A stretch of DNA of 64,000 bases from Leptolyngbyaceae cyanobacterium clean351 (GCA_027451865.1 DAIDHW010000004.1:92792-156791); one strand, 5' to 3'; positions 29,744 through 39,783 are shown, counted from the first letter of the stretch. The notes: a model not told the origin generated them from the sequence alone. Translations and numbers: made by a program.

Positions 29744-31480
29744 ATGAAGCCACTGTCTGCCCTGCAATACCTCCAACCTCTGGCCAACTCTAGTTGGTTT
29801 GCCTACCTCACAATCTTGCTGCTGGAGTTGAAGCGGGTTTGGCGGATGTGGGACTACCTAGACCTCACCTTCGGCGACACCTCTAGCTACTACCAGGATG
29901 CCTACAGCTGGTTTAGTCAAGGGATGAATGATATTGCCTGGTCACCGCTGTACACCGCTTACTTCGGCACTTTCTTGCATGTATTTAGCGATGCGACGGC
30001 GGTGACCGTTGCCCACCGCTTGGTGATCGTCTTTACCTCGACAGGCTTGTTTTTGGCGGTGGCCCGCCGCCTGCTGCCCCCGGGCATAGCCTGGCTGATG
30101 AGTTGCTGGTGGGTCCTGTGCCCCAACAACTTTGATGCCGACTATGAAGTACATATGTTTGCAGTACTGCCAGTTTTGGCCGCCGCCGCCCTGGTTCTGT
30201 ACTGGCAGAGCCCCTGGGGCCGGGGGGCTTCCCTGGGGATGTTGGTTTTGTCAACGGTCCTGGTGCGCAATGAAACCATTGTGGCCATCCCGGTCTTGTT
30301 AGTAGTCTATGGGCTTTGGGAGGTCAAGCACCGGACTGCCCTGAAGCAATGTTTGTGGGGTTACGTCACACCTTTGGTTCTGGTCCTAGCCTTGGTGGGC
30401 TTTTTTTACCTGCGTTCCTACGACAAGTTTCCGATGGTTGAGAATGAACTCCTAGCCAAGGATACAGTCAACATCTGTCAGGTGTATGCCATCAGCTACC
30501 AGCAGCGCCATCCCCAGGACCCCTTCAGCCAACTGAGCCCGTGGACCCAGTGCGATGGGCTAATGAAACGGCAGTTTGGCCAGCCCTATCCCAGCCTGTT
30601 TCAAGCCATCGCAGCTAATCCCGGTGCCATGGCGGAGCATTTTCTGTGGAACTCAAGCCTGACCCTCAATGGCCTGCAAATTGCCCTGTTTGGGGCCACC
30701 TCCGGCAAGATTGGGCCTGGATTCTCCGCAGTACAACCCCAAACCTGGGTGGTGGTTCCCACCTTAGGGGTGGGGATGGTACTGATCGCTGGGGTAATGG
30801 TGGGCCTGCGGGAGGGAAAATTTTGGTGGCGGGAGTACCTACAGGGGCGGATCCTCGGCTGGGCGGTGCTCGGGTCCTGCGCTGCCATCACTCTCTTGAT
30901 TATGATCCCGGTGGAGCGGCCCCGGCCCGAGTATCTTTATAACTTGACTTTGTTTCTAACGATGCTTACGGGCATGAGCCTCCACGTATTGGGCTCCCAT
31001 GTCCGGCCGTTACAACGGGGGGCAGCCCTGATGCCCGTGGTGATCGCCTTGGTAATCCTTTTTACCCCCAACTACTACGCTCCGGGGGAGCGGCCCCTAG
31101 CGGACCTGTACCATACCTTTTTGCCCTACCAAAGTGCCTTTGCCAACCCCCAGACCTACTTTTTGAGTCGGTCTTTCCCCAGTGAGTTGTGTAGCTATCT
31201 CGGGCACGGCCACAACCAAAGCTGTAATGGGGTTGACTACTACTACGACCAGAATAGTGACGACGTGTTGTACGGGGGGGCTAACGCCAAAGTGCCGATT
31301 CCGGAACTCCTCGAGCGCCTGCAAGTTACCCTAGCCTACTTTGACTTTCCAATTTGGTCTCAACTAAGCCGAGACCCCCGGGGCCAGGAGTTTTTGGATC
31401 ACCTAGACAAGTACGGCTGGTCAGTAGTGCTTAGCCAGGAAATTCCCAACAATCACTGGGTCCTGCTCGGCAAGAGCTAG
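29744..31480 (+). CDS. Polytopic membrane protein, possible GT-C glycosyltransferase
   Basis: A 578-residue protein with around ten hydrophobic segments. The first loop has DLTFGDTSSYYQDAYSW, an acidic motif placed like the catalytic Asp of GT-C (dolichyl/undecaprenyl-phosphate sugar) transferases, and a VLVRNETIVAIPVLL region after helix five. The C-terminal third is soluble, with several cysteines. I do not recognise a named family. The neighbour is a DPM1-like glycosyltransferase that would make a lipid-linked sugar, which fits a role as the acceptor-side transferase. This is inference. Confidence 0.6.
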   Translation: MKPLSALQYLQPLANSSWFAYLTILLLELKRVWRMWDYLDLTFGDTSSYYQDAYSWFSQGMNDIAWSPLYTAYFGTFLHVFSDATAVTVAHRLVIVFTSTGLFLAVARRLLPPGIAWLMSCWWVLCPNNFDADYEVHMFAVLPVLAAAALVLYWQSPWGRGASLGMLVLSTVLVRNETIVAIPVLLVVYGLWEVKHRTALKQCLWGYVTPLVLVLALVGFFYLRSYDKFPMVENELLAKDTVNICQVYAISYQQRHPQDPFSQLSPWTQCDGLMKRQFGQPYPSLFQAIAANPGAMAEHFLWNSSLTLNGLQIALFGATSGKIGPGFSAVQPQTWVVVPTLGVGMVLIAGVMVGLREGKFWWREYLQGRILGWAVLGSCAAITLLIMIPVERPRPEYLYNLTLFLTMLTGMSLHVLGSHVRPLQRGAALMPVVIALVILFTPNYYAPGERPLADLYHTFLPYQSAFANPQTYFLSRSFPSELCSYLGHGHNQSCNGVDYYYDQNSDDVLYGGANAKVPIPELLERLQVTLAYFDFPIWSQLSRDPRGQEFLDHLDKYGWSVVLSQEIPNNHWVLLGKS

Positions 31481-31654
31481 CTAGTTAGGGCATTTTAGGG
31501 TAATCTGACCTCAGTCAATGACTTTGATGTGCCTAGGGATAGGGACCGCTCACCATCCTTAACTTGCCCCCTGGCATAGGACCAAGGGGAGTTGGATCCA
31601 CTGCCCCCGATTTACAGGCGCTCCACCACACTCAATAACTCCCCGGGAGGTTCT

Positions 31655-33178
31655 ATGGGGCTTACCACCACTAAAACGCCCACTGCCCAACCAGCCGAAA
31701 TCTGTGTAGATGCTCAGGGCAAAAGGATCGGAGTCCTAATTGTCGCCTACAATGCCGTAACCACTCTAGCTTCGGTTTTGCGCCGGATCCCGGCCGACGT
31801 GTGGGAGAACGTGGAGGAGGTAGTCGTCTTTGACGACGCCAGCCATGACGACACCTACGAGCTGGCGATGGGGTATAAGTTGCTGTCCAAGATCAAACAC
31901 TTAAACGTATTTAAAAACCAAAATAACCTCGGCTACGGTGGCAATCAGAAGCTAGGCTACTCCTATTTTATAGACAAGGGTTTTGACGTGGTAGTCCTCC
32001 TGCACGGGGATGGACAGTACGCCCCGGAGGTCCTTGCTCACCTCTACCAACCCATTGTCGCCGGTGAAGCTAGCGCCGTGTTTGGTTCTCGGATGATGAT
32101 GGACTACGGGGGGCCCTTGAAGGGGGGGATGCCCCTATACAAGTACGTGGGCAACCGCATTTTGACCTTCTTTGAGAACCGGGCCCTAGGGATGAACTTG
32201 ACTGAGTTCCACAGTGGCTACCGGGCCTATAGTCTCCATGCCCTCAAGGAAATCAACTTTGCCCACATGACTGATAACTTCCATTTTGATACGGAAATTA
32301 TCATCAAACTTCACCACCAGGGTTTTGTGATCAAGGAGGTGCCCATCCCCACCTATTACGGGAATGAGGTTTGTTACGTCAACGGCATGAAGTATGCTCG
32401 GGACGTATTCCGCTCAGTAATTCGTTATCAGCAGACCATTCAATCGGTGCGAGTCTATCCCGAGTACCAGGAATACTACGTCCACTACCCCCTCAAACAC
32501 AGCCGCTTTTCCAGCCACTACTACTTTCGCCAACTGGTCAACCAGGGCTACGATGTCCTAGATGTGGGGTGTGGTCAGGGTTTCTTTGCCGCCACCATTG
32601 CCGAGGGGAATCGGATTGTCGGTATTGACTCTTTACCCCAGGTGGAAAATGCCGGGGTCTTTGAGCACTTTTACAGTGCCAATCTGGAAAACGGTCTGCA
32701 GGAGGTTCTGCCAGCTCTGGGGGGCCGCCAATTCGATAAGGTCCTGCTCCAGGATGTGCTAGAGCACTTGAGCACCCCCGATCGCCTCCTCCAGGATTGC
32801 CATGGGGTCCTCAAACCTAATGGCCTACTGCTAGTATCCGTCCCCAACGTGGCCAATATTACGATCCGGTTAGCCCTGCTGTTTGGGCGCTGGAACTACA
32901 CCGAGCGGGGCATCCTCGACAAGACTCACCTACGCTTTTTCACCCGCCACAGTGCCCGGGTGCTGCTGGAGAAAAATGGCTACCGGGTGATGAAAACCAT
33001 GTCCACGGTCATGCCCATAGAACTGGCCTTGGGCCTCCCTTCCCACAACCCTCTGATGAGGACCCTCAACCGCCTCCTGGCGGTCCTGACCTGGATGATG
33101 CCGGGCTTATTAGGCTATCAAAGCATCTTTGTGGTCCGGTCAGTAATTGCCAAGGCTGAGTTATCCCCAACTAACTGA
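31655..33178 (+). CDS. Fused family 2 glycosyltransferase and SAM-dependent methyltransferase
   Basis: About 507 residues from the ATG at 31655 (GGGAGG four bases upstream); a TTG at 31592 is an alternative. Residues 25-250 are a GT-A glycosyltransferase of the DPM1/polyprenyl-phosphate type (IGVLIVAYNAVTTL, VVVFDDASHDDT, GYGGNQKLGYSYF, LLHGDGQYAPE, FHSGYRAYS). Residues 290-480 are a class I methyltransferase (DVLDVGCGQGFFAATIA, LLQDVLEHLSTPDRLL, LVSVPNVANITIR). Likely role is making and modifying a lipid-linked or surface glycan. It converges with asnB, overlapping eight bases. Confidence 0.88.
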   Translation: MGLTTTKTPTAQPAEICVDAQGKRIGVLIVAYNAVTTLASVLRRIPADVWENVEEVVVFDDASHDDTYELAMGYKLLSKIKHLNVFKNQNNLGYGGNQKLGYSYFIDKGFDVVVLLHGDGQYAPEVLAHLYQPIVAGEASAVFGSRMMMDYGGPLKGGMPLYKYVGNRILTFFENRALGMNLTEFHSGYRAYSLHALKEINFAHMTDNFHFDTEIIIKLHHQGFVIKEVPIPTYYGNEVCYVNGMKYARDVFRSVIRYQQTIQSVRVYPEYQEYYVHYPLKHSRFSSHYYFRQLVNQGYDVLDVGCGQGFFAATIAEGNRIVGIDSLPQVENAGVFEHFYSANLENGLQEVLPALGGRQFDKVLLQDVLEHLSTPDRLLQDCHGVLKPNGLLLVSVPNVANITIRLALLFGRWNYTERGILDKTHLRFFTRHSARVLLEKNGYRVMKTMSTVMPIELALGLPSHNPLMRTLNRLLAVLTWMMPGLLGYQSIFVVRSVIAKAELSPTN

Positions 33179-35033
33179 AATCTACCCCTGGGTGCTGGTC
33201 TAACCATAGACCTAAAACCAACACTAGCCACAAGCCTGAGCCACGGTCAGTCCCCTGGTCATTTTCCGCCACCAACTGCCCAATTTGACTGGGGTTGAGC
33301 CATGTGGTTAAGTGTCGGGGTGGCTGGGCGAGGAGGGCAGTAAGTTGTTGTCGCCCCTGGCCCCCGGGCCTGAACCAGTGGTTCACCGGCAGGCTAAAAC
33401 CTTGCTTAGGGCGATGGACAAACTCCCGGGGGAAGTACTGACCGAGAATCTCCTTGAGGATCCGCTTGCTCACCCCGGTGTGAATCCGCTGCCTGGCAGG
33501 CAGCCGGGCGGCTAGTTCCACCACCTGCACATCCACAAGGGGAGTCCGGACCTCAAGGCCATGGTACATACTGGCAATGTCCACCTTGGGGAGAATATCC
33601 CCAGGTAGGTAGGTTTGGTAGTCTAGATACTGAGCGTAGCCTAGGCGATCAAAACCCTGGGCAGCCCGGGAGGCTTGCGTAAAGGTGGGGCAGGGAGCTT
33701 CCAGAAGGTACCGGTACTCAGGGCGCCAGAGCCGGCGCCGTAGCTGACGGCTAGTAGCGGGGATCCAACCTTGCCACTCCTCTAGGTGGTAGGGGTGGGG
33801 ACTAGTCAGATACCCCAAGTAAGCCAGGAGCTGGCGGCCATAGGTGCGCCCCGGGGTCCTCAAGCACTGTCCTAGGTAGGTGGAAAGGTGCTTCGGCCGC
33901 TGTAGCCAGTGCAGGTAACTGTAGTAACCCCCAAAGGCCTCATCCCCCCCATCCCCGGAAAGTACCATTGGTACCTGGGTGCGGGCTAACTGGGAGACAT
34001 ACCAGGTGGGAATACAGGAACTATCCCCGAAGGGTTCGCCGTAATGACTGACCAAATCCGGCAGAATTTTCAGGGATTCAGGCTGAAGGATCTGCTGGTG
34101 GAGCTCTAGGCCCAACGTCCGAGCCGCCTGCTGGGCGTAGGCCAATTCTGAATAGCCCTGCTCACCAAAACCGATGCTAAAGGCGGGCACCGGTCGGTTT
34201 AAGGCTCGACTCATACACAGGGCCACCAGGGTAGAATCAATCCCGCCGGACAAAAACACCCCGAAGGGGACATCCGCCACCAGGTGGGCCTCTACGGCCG
34301 CCTGTACTGTAGCCTCCACCTGCTCTTGGGCTGCGGTTCCCTCTAGGGCAGGGTCGGGCTGAAAGTGCAGAGACCAGTACTGCCGAGGCGGCGTTTGGGA
34401 GCCATCAAAGCCAAAGACCCTCAGGCTTGCGGGGGGCAACTTAAAGACTCGGTGGTAGATGGTGGCCGGGGCAGGAATGTAGAAAAAGCGCAGGTACATC
34501 TCCACCGCTGTTAAATTGCCTCGGGGGGAGGCATCCTGGACTTGAAGCAGGCTCGTTAGCTCCGAGGCAAAAGCCAGGTAGCCAGGCTCTAGACGATAGT
34601 ACAGAGGTTTGATGCCAAAGTGGTCGCGGCCAAGGAGTAGCCGCTGCCGCCGGAAGTCCGCTAACCCAAAGGCAAACATCCCCCGCAGGTGATGGACAAA
34701 CTCCAAGTCCCATTCCTGGTAGGCGCGCAGGAGGACTTCGGTGTCTGATTGGGTGTGGAAGCGATGGCCCCGCTCCTCTAACTGGCGCCGTAGGTGGCGA
34801 TAGTTATAGATTTCTCCATTATAGGTTAGGCATACTTGCCCCTCCTCCATAGGTTGTTTGCCCCCGGTCAGGTCGATGATTGAGAGGCGGCGGTGACCGA
34901 GGGCTACCGGGCCCCGCTGAAATACCCCCTGGTCATCGGGGCCACGGTGGGCTAAGGCCTCTGTCATGGCGGTGATTTCGGAGCGCTCGGGGGGAGGACC
35001 ACCCCAGCGCAGGATGCCAGCTATGCCGCACAT
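33171..35033 (-). CDS. asnB: Asparagine synthetase (glutamine-hydrolysing)
   Basis: A 620-residue two-domain enzyme. The N-terminal glutaminase begins MCGIAGIL with catalytic Cys2 and has HRRLSIIDLTGGKQPM and YNGEIYNYRHLR. The synthetase domain has the PP-loop GVFLSGGIDSTLVAL and the VMLSGDGGDEAFGGY-like block (PMVLSGDGGDEAFGGY). AsnB paralogues next to glycosyltransferase genes often amidate sugars in polysaccharide loci rather than making free asparagine, so either role is possible. Confidence 0.93.
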   Translation of the reverse strand: MCGIAGILRWGGPPPERSEITAMTEALAHRGPDDQGVFQRGPVALGHRRLSIIDLTGGKQPMEEGQVCLTYNGEIYNYRHLRRQLEERGHRFHTQSDTEVLLRAYQEWDLEFVHHLRGMFAFGLADFRRQRLLLGRDHFGIKPLYYRLEPGYLAFASELTSLLQVQDASPRGNLTAVEMYLRFFYIPAPATIYHRVFKLPPASLRVFGFDGSQTPPRQYWSLHFQPDPALEGTAAQEQVEATVQAAVEAHLVADVPFGVFLSGGIDSTLVALCMSRALNRPVPAFSIGFGEQGYSELAYAQQAARTLGLELHQQILQPESLKILPDLVSHYGEPFGDSSCIPTWYVSQLARTQVPMVLSGDGGDEAFGGYYSYLHWLQRPKHLSTYLGQCLRTPGRTYGRQLLAYLGYLTSPHPYHLEEWQGWIPATSRQLRRRLWRPEYRYLLEAPCPTFTQASRAAQGFDRLGYAQYLDYQTYLPGDILPKVDIASMYHGLEVRTPLVDVQVVELAARLPARQRIHTGVSKRILKEILGQYFPREFVHRPKQGFSLPVNHWFRPGGQGRQQLTALLAQPPRHLTTWLNPSQIGQLVAENDQGTDRGSGLWLVLVLGLWLDQHPGVDFS

Positions 35034-35075
35034 AGGATAATCGAGTTAAGAGGCCTGGTCAGACACATTATCGGC

Positions 35076-35103
35076 AGTTAGCCAAGTTAAGTTAGCCAAG
35101 TTA
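35076..35103. repeat. Tandem 14-base repeat upstream of asnB
   Basis: AGTTAGCCAAGTTA occurs twice back to back (35076-35089 and 35090-35103), 42 bases upstream of the asnB start and before dnaJ on the other strand. It could be a paired regulator site. Confidence 0.6.
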
Positions 35104-35268
35104 TATTAGGCTAACGAGGATTTCCCTAAGCATGCCCCCAGGGCCATTATTGCCCATCACCAAGGGAAAAGCTTGACCGGGGCTAGCTTCTCCCCGGCTT
35201 CTGCTCAAAGCCCTGGGGCTACCAGTAGCCTCCCTTGAGCTCCCCTACCCCCTACCCCAACCCTTCCC

Positions 35269-36135
35269 ATGGGATCGACTAACTTCAAGGATTACTATAA
35301 AATCCTCGGTGTCTCCAAGACGGCCACGGCGGAGGAGATCAAACAGGCTTTTCGGCGCCTTGCCCGTGAGTACCACCCGGACCTAAATCCCGGCAACCGC
35401 CGGGCTGAAGAGCGACTTAAGGAAATTAATGAGGCCCACGAGGTGCTCTCCGATCCTGAAAAGCGCCTCAAGTACGACCAGTATGGCCGCTTCCAACAGC
35501 GCATGAACCAGCCCGGTCCCGGCTCCGGCAGCACCGAGAGCTTTGACAACATCGAGTTTGGTAAGTACGGTAGCTTTGAAGAGTTCATGAGTCAGCTGCT
35601 CGGTCACCCTGGGGGCTTCACCGAGCGCTCAGAAAAGACGCTCAAGGTAACCTTGAGTTTGGGCGAAGCTTTCCGGGGGGCGCGCCGCCGGCTCAGCCTG
35701 GCAGCCGAAACCCTAGAAGTTAACATTCCCGCCGGGGTTAGAGATGAGCAGCGTCTAACTGTTCAGGGCCAGAAAACTACCTACACTCTGGTAGTTCATC
35801 TGCAACCCCACCCTTTTTTTAAGCTGGAGGGAGATAACCTACTGTGTGAGGTACCGATCAAACCCGAGGAGGCGGCCCTCGGGACAAAAATCTCGGTTCC
35901 TACCCTCGATGGACCAGTAGAAGTCAAGGTCCCCCCCGGGGTGCGCTCTGGCCAGTCCCTGCGCCTCGGGGGCAAAGGCTGGCCGCGCAAAAACAGCACC
36001 CGGGGAGACCAGTTAATCAAGGTGGCCATCAACGTCCCGCCTACTCTTAGTCCCGAGGAGCGGCAGCTGTATGAAAAACTAGGCTCCCTGGGCACCTGGG
36101 ACCCTCGGCAGGAAATATCGCGCCTGAGTATCTAG
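35269..36135 (+). CDS. DnaJ/CbpA-type co-chaperone
   Basis: A 288-residue Hsp40. J domain at residues 8-72 with the HPD motif in YHPDLNPGNRRAEERLKEIN, a short Gly/Pro linker, then the C-terminal client-binding beta domains (LKVTLSLGEAFRGARRRL, VNIPAGVRDEQRLTVQG, VKVPPGVRSGQSLRLGGKG). The zinc-finger CxxCxGxG repeats of DnaJ are missing, so it belongs to type II, CbpA/DnaJ2-like. It stimulates DnaK ATPase. It is followed directly by tRNA-Arg on the opposite strand. Confidence 0.92.
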   Translation: MGSTNFKDYYKILGVSKTATAEEIKQAFRRLAREYHPDLNPGNRRAEERLKEINEAHEVLSDPEKRLKYDQYGRFQQRMNQPGPGSGSTESFDNIEFGKYGSFEEFMSQLLGHPGGFTERSEKTLKVTLSLGEAFRGARRRLSLAAETLEVNIPAGVRDEQRLTVQGQKTTYTLVVHLQPHPFFKLEGDNLLCEVPIKPEEAALGTKISVPTLDGPVEVKVPPGVRSGQSLRLGGKGWPRKNSTRGDQLIKVAINVPPTLSPEERQLYEKLGSLGTWDPRQEISRLSI

Positions 36136-36138
36136 GGA

Positions 36139-36212
36139 CGGGCTAGGAGGGATTCGAACCCCCGACACCGTGGTCCGTAGCCACGTGCTCTAGTCCACTG
36201 AGCTACAAGCCC
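36139..36212 (-). tRNA. tRNA-Arg (ACG)
   Basis: Cloverleaf on the minus strand: acceptor GGGCTTG/CTAGCCC, D arm GCTC..GAGC, anticodon arm CGTGG-CTACGGA-CCACG with anticodon ACG (A34 usually edited to inosine), T arm GGGGG-TTCGAAT-CCCTC. The discriminator is G. No encoded CCA. Confidence 0.95.
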
Positions 36213-36267
36213 TAGCACCAAACTATCATGCCACAGTTTTTGGCAAATGTCACCCCATCTGGAGGGT

Positions 36268-37218
36268 TTAGCTCATGGCTAACATCCGTTGGATAGGTTT
36301 GAGAGCGGCAAGGCGAGTCGCCTCGGGGAGGATGATTTCTGGCGAGCGCCGCTCCATGGCCAGGTAAACTTTTTCCAGGGTATTCAGGCGCATAAAGGGG
36401 CACTCGTTACAGTGGCAATTATCCTCCGGGGGGGCGGGGATGAATTGTTTATGGGGGACGTGCTTTTGCATCTGGTGAATAATACCCGGCTCAGTAGCCA
36501 CGATGAAGGCCTGGTGGGGACTGGTTTGGCAATACTTGAGCAGAGCAGAAGTAGAGCCAATGTAATCGGCTTGCTCTAGCAGCAGAGCCTCACACTCCGG
36601 GTGGGCAATCACCTGGGCTGTGGGGTGTTCCGCTCGCAGGGCTAGCAGCTTGCGCACCGAAAAGGTTTCATGGACTATGCAACTCCCCGGCCACAGGACC
36701 ATGGGTCGTCCGCTCTGCTCCATGACGTAGCGGCCTAGGTTTTGGTCAGGGGCGAAGAGAATTGGTTGGTCCGCGGGGATTTGCTGGACAATCTTGACGG
36801 CGTTGGCACTCGTACAGATGATGTCACTAAGAGCTTTGACTTCGGCGGTGCAGTTGATGTAGGAGATGACCAAATGTTCAGGGTACTGAGCTTTGAAAGC
36901 AGCAAACTCAGCCGCGGGGCAGCCAGCTGCCAGGGAGCACCCCGCCTCTAGGTCCGGAAGAAGCACTTGTTTGCCAGGATTGAGGATCTTGGCGGTCTCA
37001 GCCATAAAATGCACCCCTGCAAACACAATCACGTCCGCATCGGTCGCGGCGGCTTGCTGAGATAGTCCCAGGGAGTCACCGAGGTAGTCGGCAATATCCT
37101 GCAGTTCAGGGTCCTGGTAGTAGTGGGCCAAGATGACCGCGTTCATCTGCTGCTTGAGGTCTTGAATAGCCCCGACCAGGTCGCGGGGTAAGGGAGGGGT
37201 GACGGTAGGAAGTAGCAC
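36268..37218 (-). CDS. nadA: Quinolinate synthase
   Basis: A 316-residue enzyme of NAD synthesis that condenses iminoaspartate with dihydroxyacetone phosphate using a [4Fe-4S] cluster. Visible signatures: [63 protein letters not shown] (cluster Cys), [29 protein letters not shown], and CHCNECPFM near the end. Cluster cysteines sit in three blocks, as in other NadA proteins. It stands alone between tRNA-Arg and a 300-base spacer. Confidence 0.95.
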   Translation of the reverse strand: MLLPTVTPPLPRDLVGAIQDLKQQMNAVILAHYYQDPELQDIADYLGDSLGLSQQAAATDADVIVFAGVHFMAETAKILNPGKQVLLPDLEAGCSLAAGCPAAEFAAFKAQYPEHLVISYINCTAEVKALSDIICTSANAVKIVQQIPADQPILFAPDQNLGRYVMEQSGRPMVLWPGSCIVHETFSVRKLLALRAEHPTAQVIAHPECEALLLEQADYIGSTSALLKYCQTSPHQAFIVATEPGIIHQMQKHVPHKQFIPAPPEDNCHCNECPFMRLNTLEKVYLAMERRSPEIILPEATRLAALKPIQRMLAMS

Positions 37219-37520
37219 AGGGGGAGGTTAAGTAGAGTTGAAACTTTGATTAATATGGACTCCTATTGTAGTTAATTTTAACAAACCGACTGCCGGACCC
37301 CGGGATGAGTGGCGATAGTAACTGGAAACTATTGAGGGTAACCCCTGCCCGGAGCTTAAACCTGCGGATAAGTAAGTTATGAATTTCCCTATAGCCTGCT
37401 TGATCAGAAACTAAGCCAGGGTTAATATGGGGGCAGTTACTGATGTAAATAAGGGTTATCTAGGCCCTGTTTAAACCAGTAGTTCTTAGTCAAGACCTTG
37501 AATAATCTGACGGGACGTTA
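37219..37520. promoter_or_regulatory. Spacer with putative cyAbrB promoter
   Basis: About 300 bases between divergent nadA and cyAbrB. TTGATC (37400-37405), 17-base spacer, TAATAT (37423-37428) could drive the regulator, leaving a leader of roughly 85 bases. The nadA-proximal part (37230-37290) is AT-rich. No gene seen. Confidence 0.45.
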
Positions 37521-37898
37521 ATGGTAATCAAAAAAGAAAAAAATCAGCCCTTGTCTGGAGAAGCCCTCCTGAATAAAGTTAGGGAGTTGGGCAATATCAG
37601 CAAGGAAGAGAAGGCGCGGGCCTGTGGCTATAAAACTGTCACCAAGCAGGGTGTAGAGCGGGTGAACATGATGAAGTTCTCCAATGCTCTGATTGATGCT
37701 ACGGGTATTGATTTGGACAATCGAGAGGACTACAACTCCCGGGGGGGGCGCAGTGCCACGTACCGGGTGCGAGTGCAGTCCAACGGCAATCTGCTCATCG
37801 GCACCGCCTATACCAAGCAAATGGACTTGAAACCGGGAGATGAGTTTCAGATCACCCTTGGTCGCAAGCACATCACCCTCAAACAAGTAGTCGATTAA
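37521..37898 (+). CDS. cyAbrB-type transcriptional regulator
   Basis: A 125-residue protein of the cyanobacterial AbrB-like family: KNQPLSGEALLNKVRELG and ARACGYKTVTKQGVERVNMMKF at the N-terminus, then a C-terminal DNA-binding part (VRVQSNGNLLIGTAYTKQMDLKPGDEFQITLG) that is AbrB-like but at the C-terminus, as is typical of this family. Members in Synechocystis regulate nitrogen and carbon metabolism and hydrogenase genes. Usually two paralogues exist per genome; only one is in the window. Confidence 0.9.
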   Translation: MVIKKEKNQPLSGEALLNKVRELGNISKEEKARACGYKTVTKQGVERVNMMKFSNALIDATGIDLDNREDYNSRGGRSATYRVRVQSNGNLLIGTAYTKQMDLKPGDEFQITLGRKHITLKQVVD

Positions 37899-37954
37899 CT
37901 CGGGAGTTTCTCCTAGTTCCCAGGCAGGGTCTATTTTCTAGAGGTAAGCTCAGG

Positions 37955-39658
37955 CTAAGCTGGGGGACGCCGCCACTGCTGGGCTTGGTCAAGCAGTGAT
38001 GAGGCGAAGGCAATTGCCGCTTCCTCTTGGCTGCCAGCAGCTAGTTGGGCTAGTTCCTGCCGCCGCTGCTGTTCGTTGAGTTGGGTGATACGGACCACGG
38101 TGCGTTGGTGGAGAGTTTGTTTATGGACCTGAAAGTGGTGGTCAGCCATGGCAGCTGTGATGGGCTGGTGGGTGACGCACAGGATTTGGTGATTCTGGCT
38201 GAGGGACTGCATTTTCAGAGCAATCGCCTGACTGACGCGGCCTGAGACCCCGGTGTCGATTTCATCAAATACCAGGGTCTCGGGACCCTCGGCCGCGGGG
38301 AAACAAGCATTAAATGCCAGGAGAAATCGGCTCATTTCTCCCCCAGAGGCTAGGTCGCGCAGGGGGCCGAGGGGCTCACCGGGATTAAAGCTCAGCAAAA
38401 AATCTATCTGGTCTGCTCCGTACATACCAATGGCGGTCGGGGTAATCTCTACCTTGAACTGCACTTTTCCCATGGCCAGGGGCTTGAGCTCCTCGACCAG
38501 TTGAGCTTCTAAGTCCCGGGCCGCTTGGGTACGCAGCGCGGTAAGGTGGGTGCAGGCTTGGGTAAGTTCTTGGTGCTGTTGTTTAATCACCGTGGCTAAC
38601 TCCAGGTGGGCACTTTCCTGGGAGTTGAGCTCGGCAAGTTGAGTTTGGAGGTAGGCCTGCCGCTCTAGGGCATCTGCTAGGGTCGGGCCGTACTTACGGC
38701 AAATTTGTTTCAGGCGCAGCACTCGCTCTTCAATCTGCTGGAGGGAGGTAGGGTCAGCCTCAATCTGCTCCCGGTAGCTGTAGACCTGGCGACTCACCTC
38801 CTGAATTTGCGCCAAGGCCTCTCCCACCAAGCTAACTAGGGGTTGGATTTGCTGGTCGTAGACTGCCATCTCCGTCAGGATCCGCTCCGCCTTGCCAAGC
38901 AAGTCAGCGGCGGCGGGTTGGTCGTGGTCGTTTTCGTAGAGCAACTGATAGACTCGGTAACTTTGTTCTTCTAGTTGGGCCCGATGCCCGAGGCGTTGTC
39001 GTTCGGCCTCCAAGCGTTCTAATTCCTCCGGGTCACCTAGAGAGGCTGCCTGGAGTTCCTGGATTTGAAATTCCCACAGCTGCTGCTCCTGGCGCTGCTG
39101 CTCGGCACTTTTTGCCTGCTGAGTGAGCAACTGCTGGGTTTGTTGGTAGGCGCTGTAGGCAACTCTTACCTGCTGACGCGCCTGGAGCAAGGGGGCACCG
39201 CCAAATTCATCTAAACCCTCACGCTGAAAGTCTGGTTGAGCTAGCTGGAGAGCCTGCCCCTGGGCAGTAATCATCACCAGACGACCGCGTAATAACTCCA
39301 GCTGCTGCCGACTGACTACCGTACCGTTGAGCCGACAGCGACTGCGAAAGCCACTAGCAGTATTCGTTAGTTCCCGACTGCACAGGAGCGAGCCCCCTTC
39401 CGCCGGCTTGATGTTTTGTTGCTGAAGCCAGGACCACAGCCGGTCGCTAGGGGAGAACAAAGCCGCCACCACCGCTCGGTCACTACCAGAGCGGAGATTT
39501 TGGAGAGTGACCTTGCCCCCCAAAACCACGTCTATAGCCTCTAGGATAATTGACTTACCGGTACCCGTTTCGCCGGTGAGAATATTCAAGCCCCGCCCCA
39601 GGTGTAACTCTAGGTCATCGATGAGGGCAAAGTTTTCGATCCGCAGCGAAAGCAGCAT
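37955..39658 (-). CDS. recN: DNA repair protein RecN
   Basis: A 567-residue SMC-like ATPase of double-strand-break repair. N-terminus MLLSLRIENFALIDDLELHLGRGLNILTGETGTGKS holds Walker A; a central coiled coil spans about 150-360; the C-terminal half has LRDLASGGEMSRFLLAF (signature), LVFDEIDTGVSGRVSQAIA (Walker B) and ILCVTHQP. Normal length. Divergent from tRNA-Leu/dxr. Confidence 0.95.
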   Translation of the reverse strand: MLLSLRIENFALIDDLELHLGRGLNILTGETGTGKSIILEAIDVVLGGKVTLQNLRSGSDRAVVAALFSPSDRLWSWLQQQNIKPAEGGSLLCSRELTNTASGFRSRCRLNGTVVSRQQLELLRGRLVMITAQGQALQLAQPDFQREGLDEFGGAPLLQARQQVRVAYSAYQQTQQLLTQQAKSAEQQRQEQQLWEFQIQELQAASLGDPEELERLEAERQRLGHRAQLEEQSYRVYQLLYENDHDQPAAADLLGKAERILTEMAVYDQQIQPLVSLVGEALAQIQEVSRQVYSYREQIEADPTSLQQIEERVLRLKQICRKYGPTLADALERQAYLQTQLAELNSQESAHLELATVIKQQHQELTQACTHLTALRTQAARDLEAQLVEELKPLAMGKVQFKVEITPTAIGMYGADQIDFLLSFNPGEPLGPLRDLASGGEMSRFLLAFNACFPAAEGPETLVFDEIDTGVSGRVSQAIALKMQSLSQNHQILCVTHQPITAAMADHHFQVHKQTLHQRTVVRITQLNEQQRRQELAQLAAGSQEEAAIAFASSLLDQAQQWRRPPA

Positions 39659-39783
39659 GGGACTTGCCAGGGGTTGTCACTTCCAGTGTACCCAGCAGTC
39701 GCCAGGCTCACCTAAGCAAGACTTACCCCCAGAAAATCCTGGGCTGAAGGAATAAAAGTAGGGTAATATGGGGTGTGACCTAA

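Noticed and set aside
37518..37886. 122-codon minus-strand frame opposite the AbrB-like gene
   Set aside because: Complete shadow of the cyAbrB gene, which has clear family sequence.
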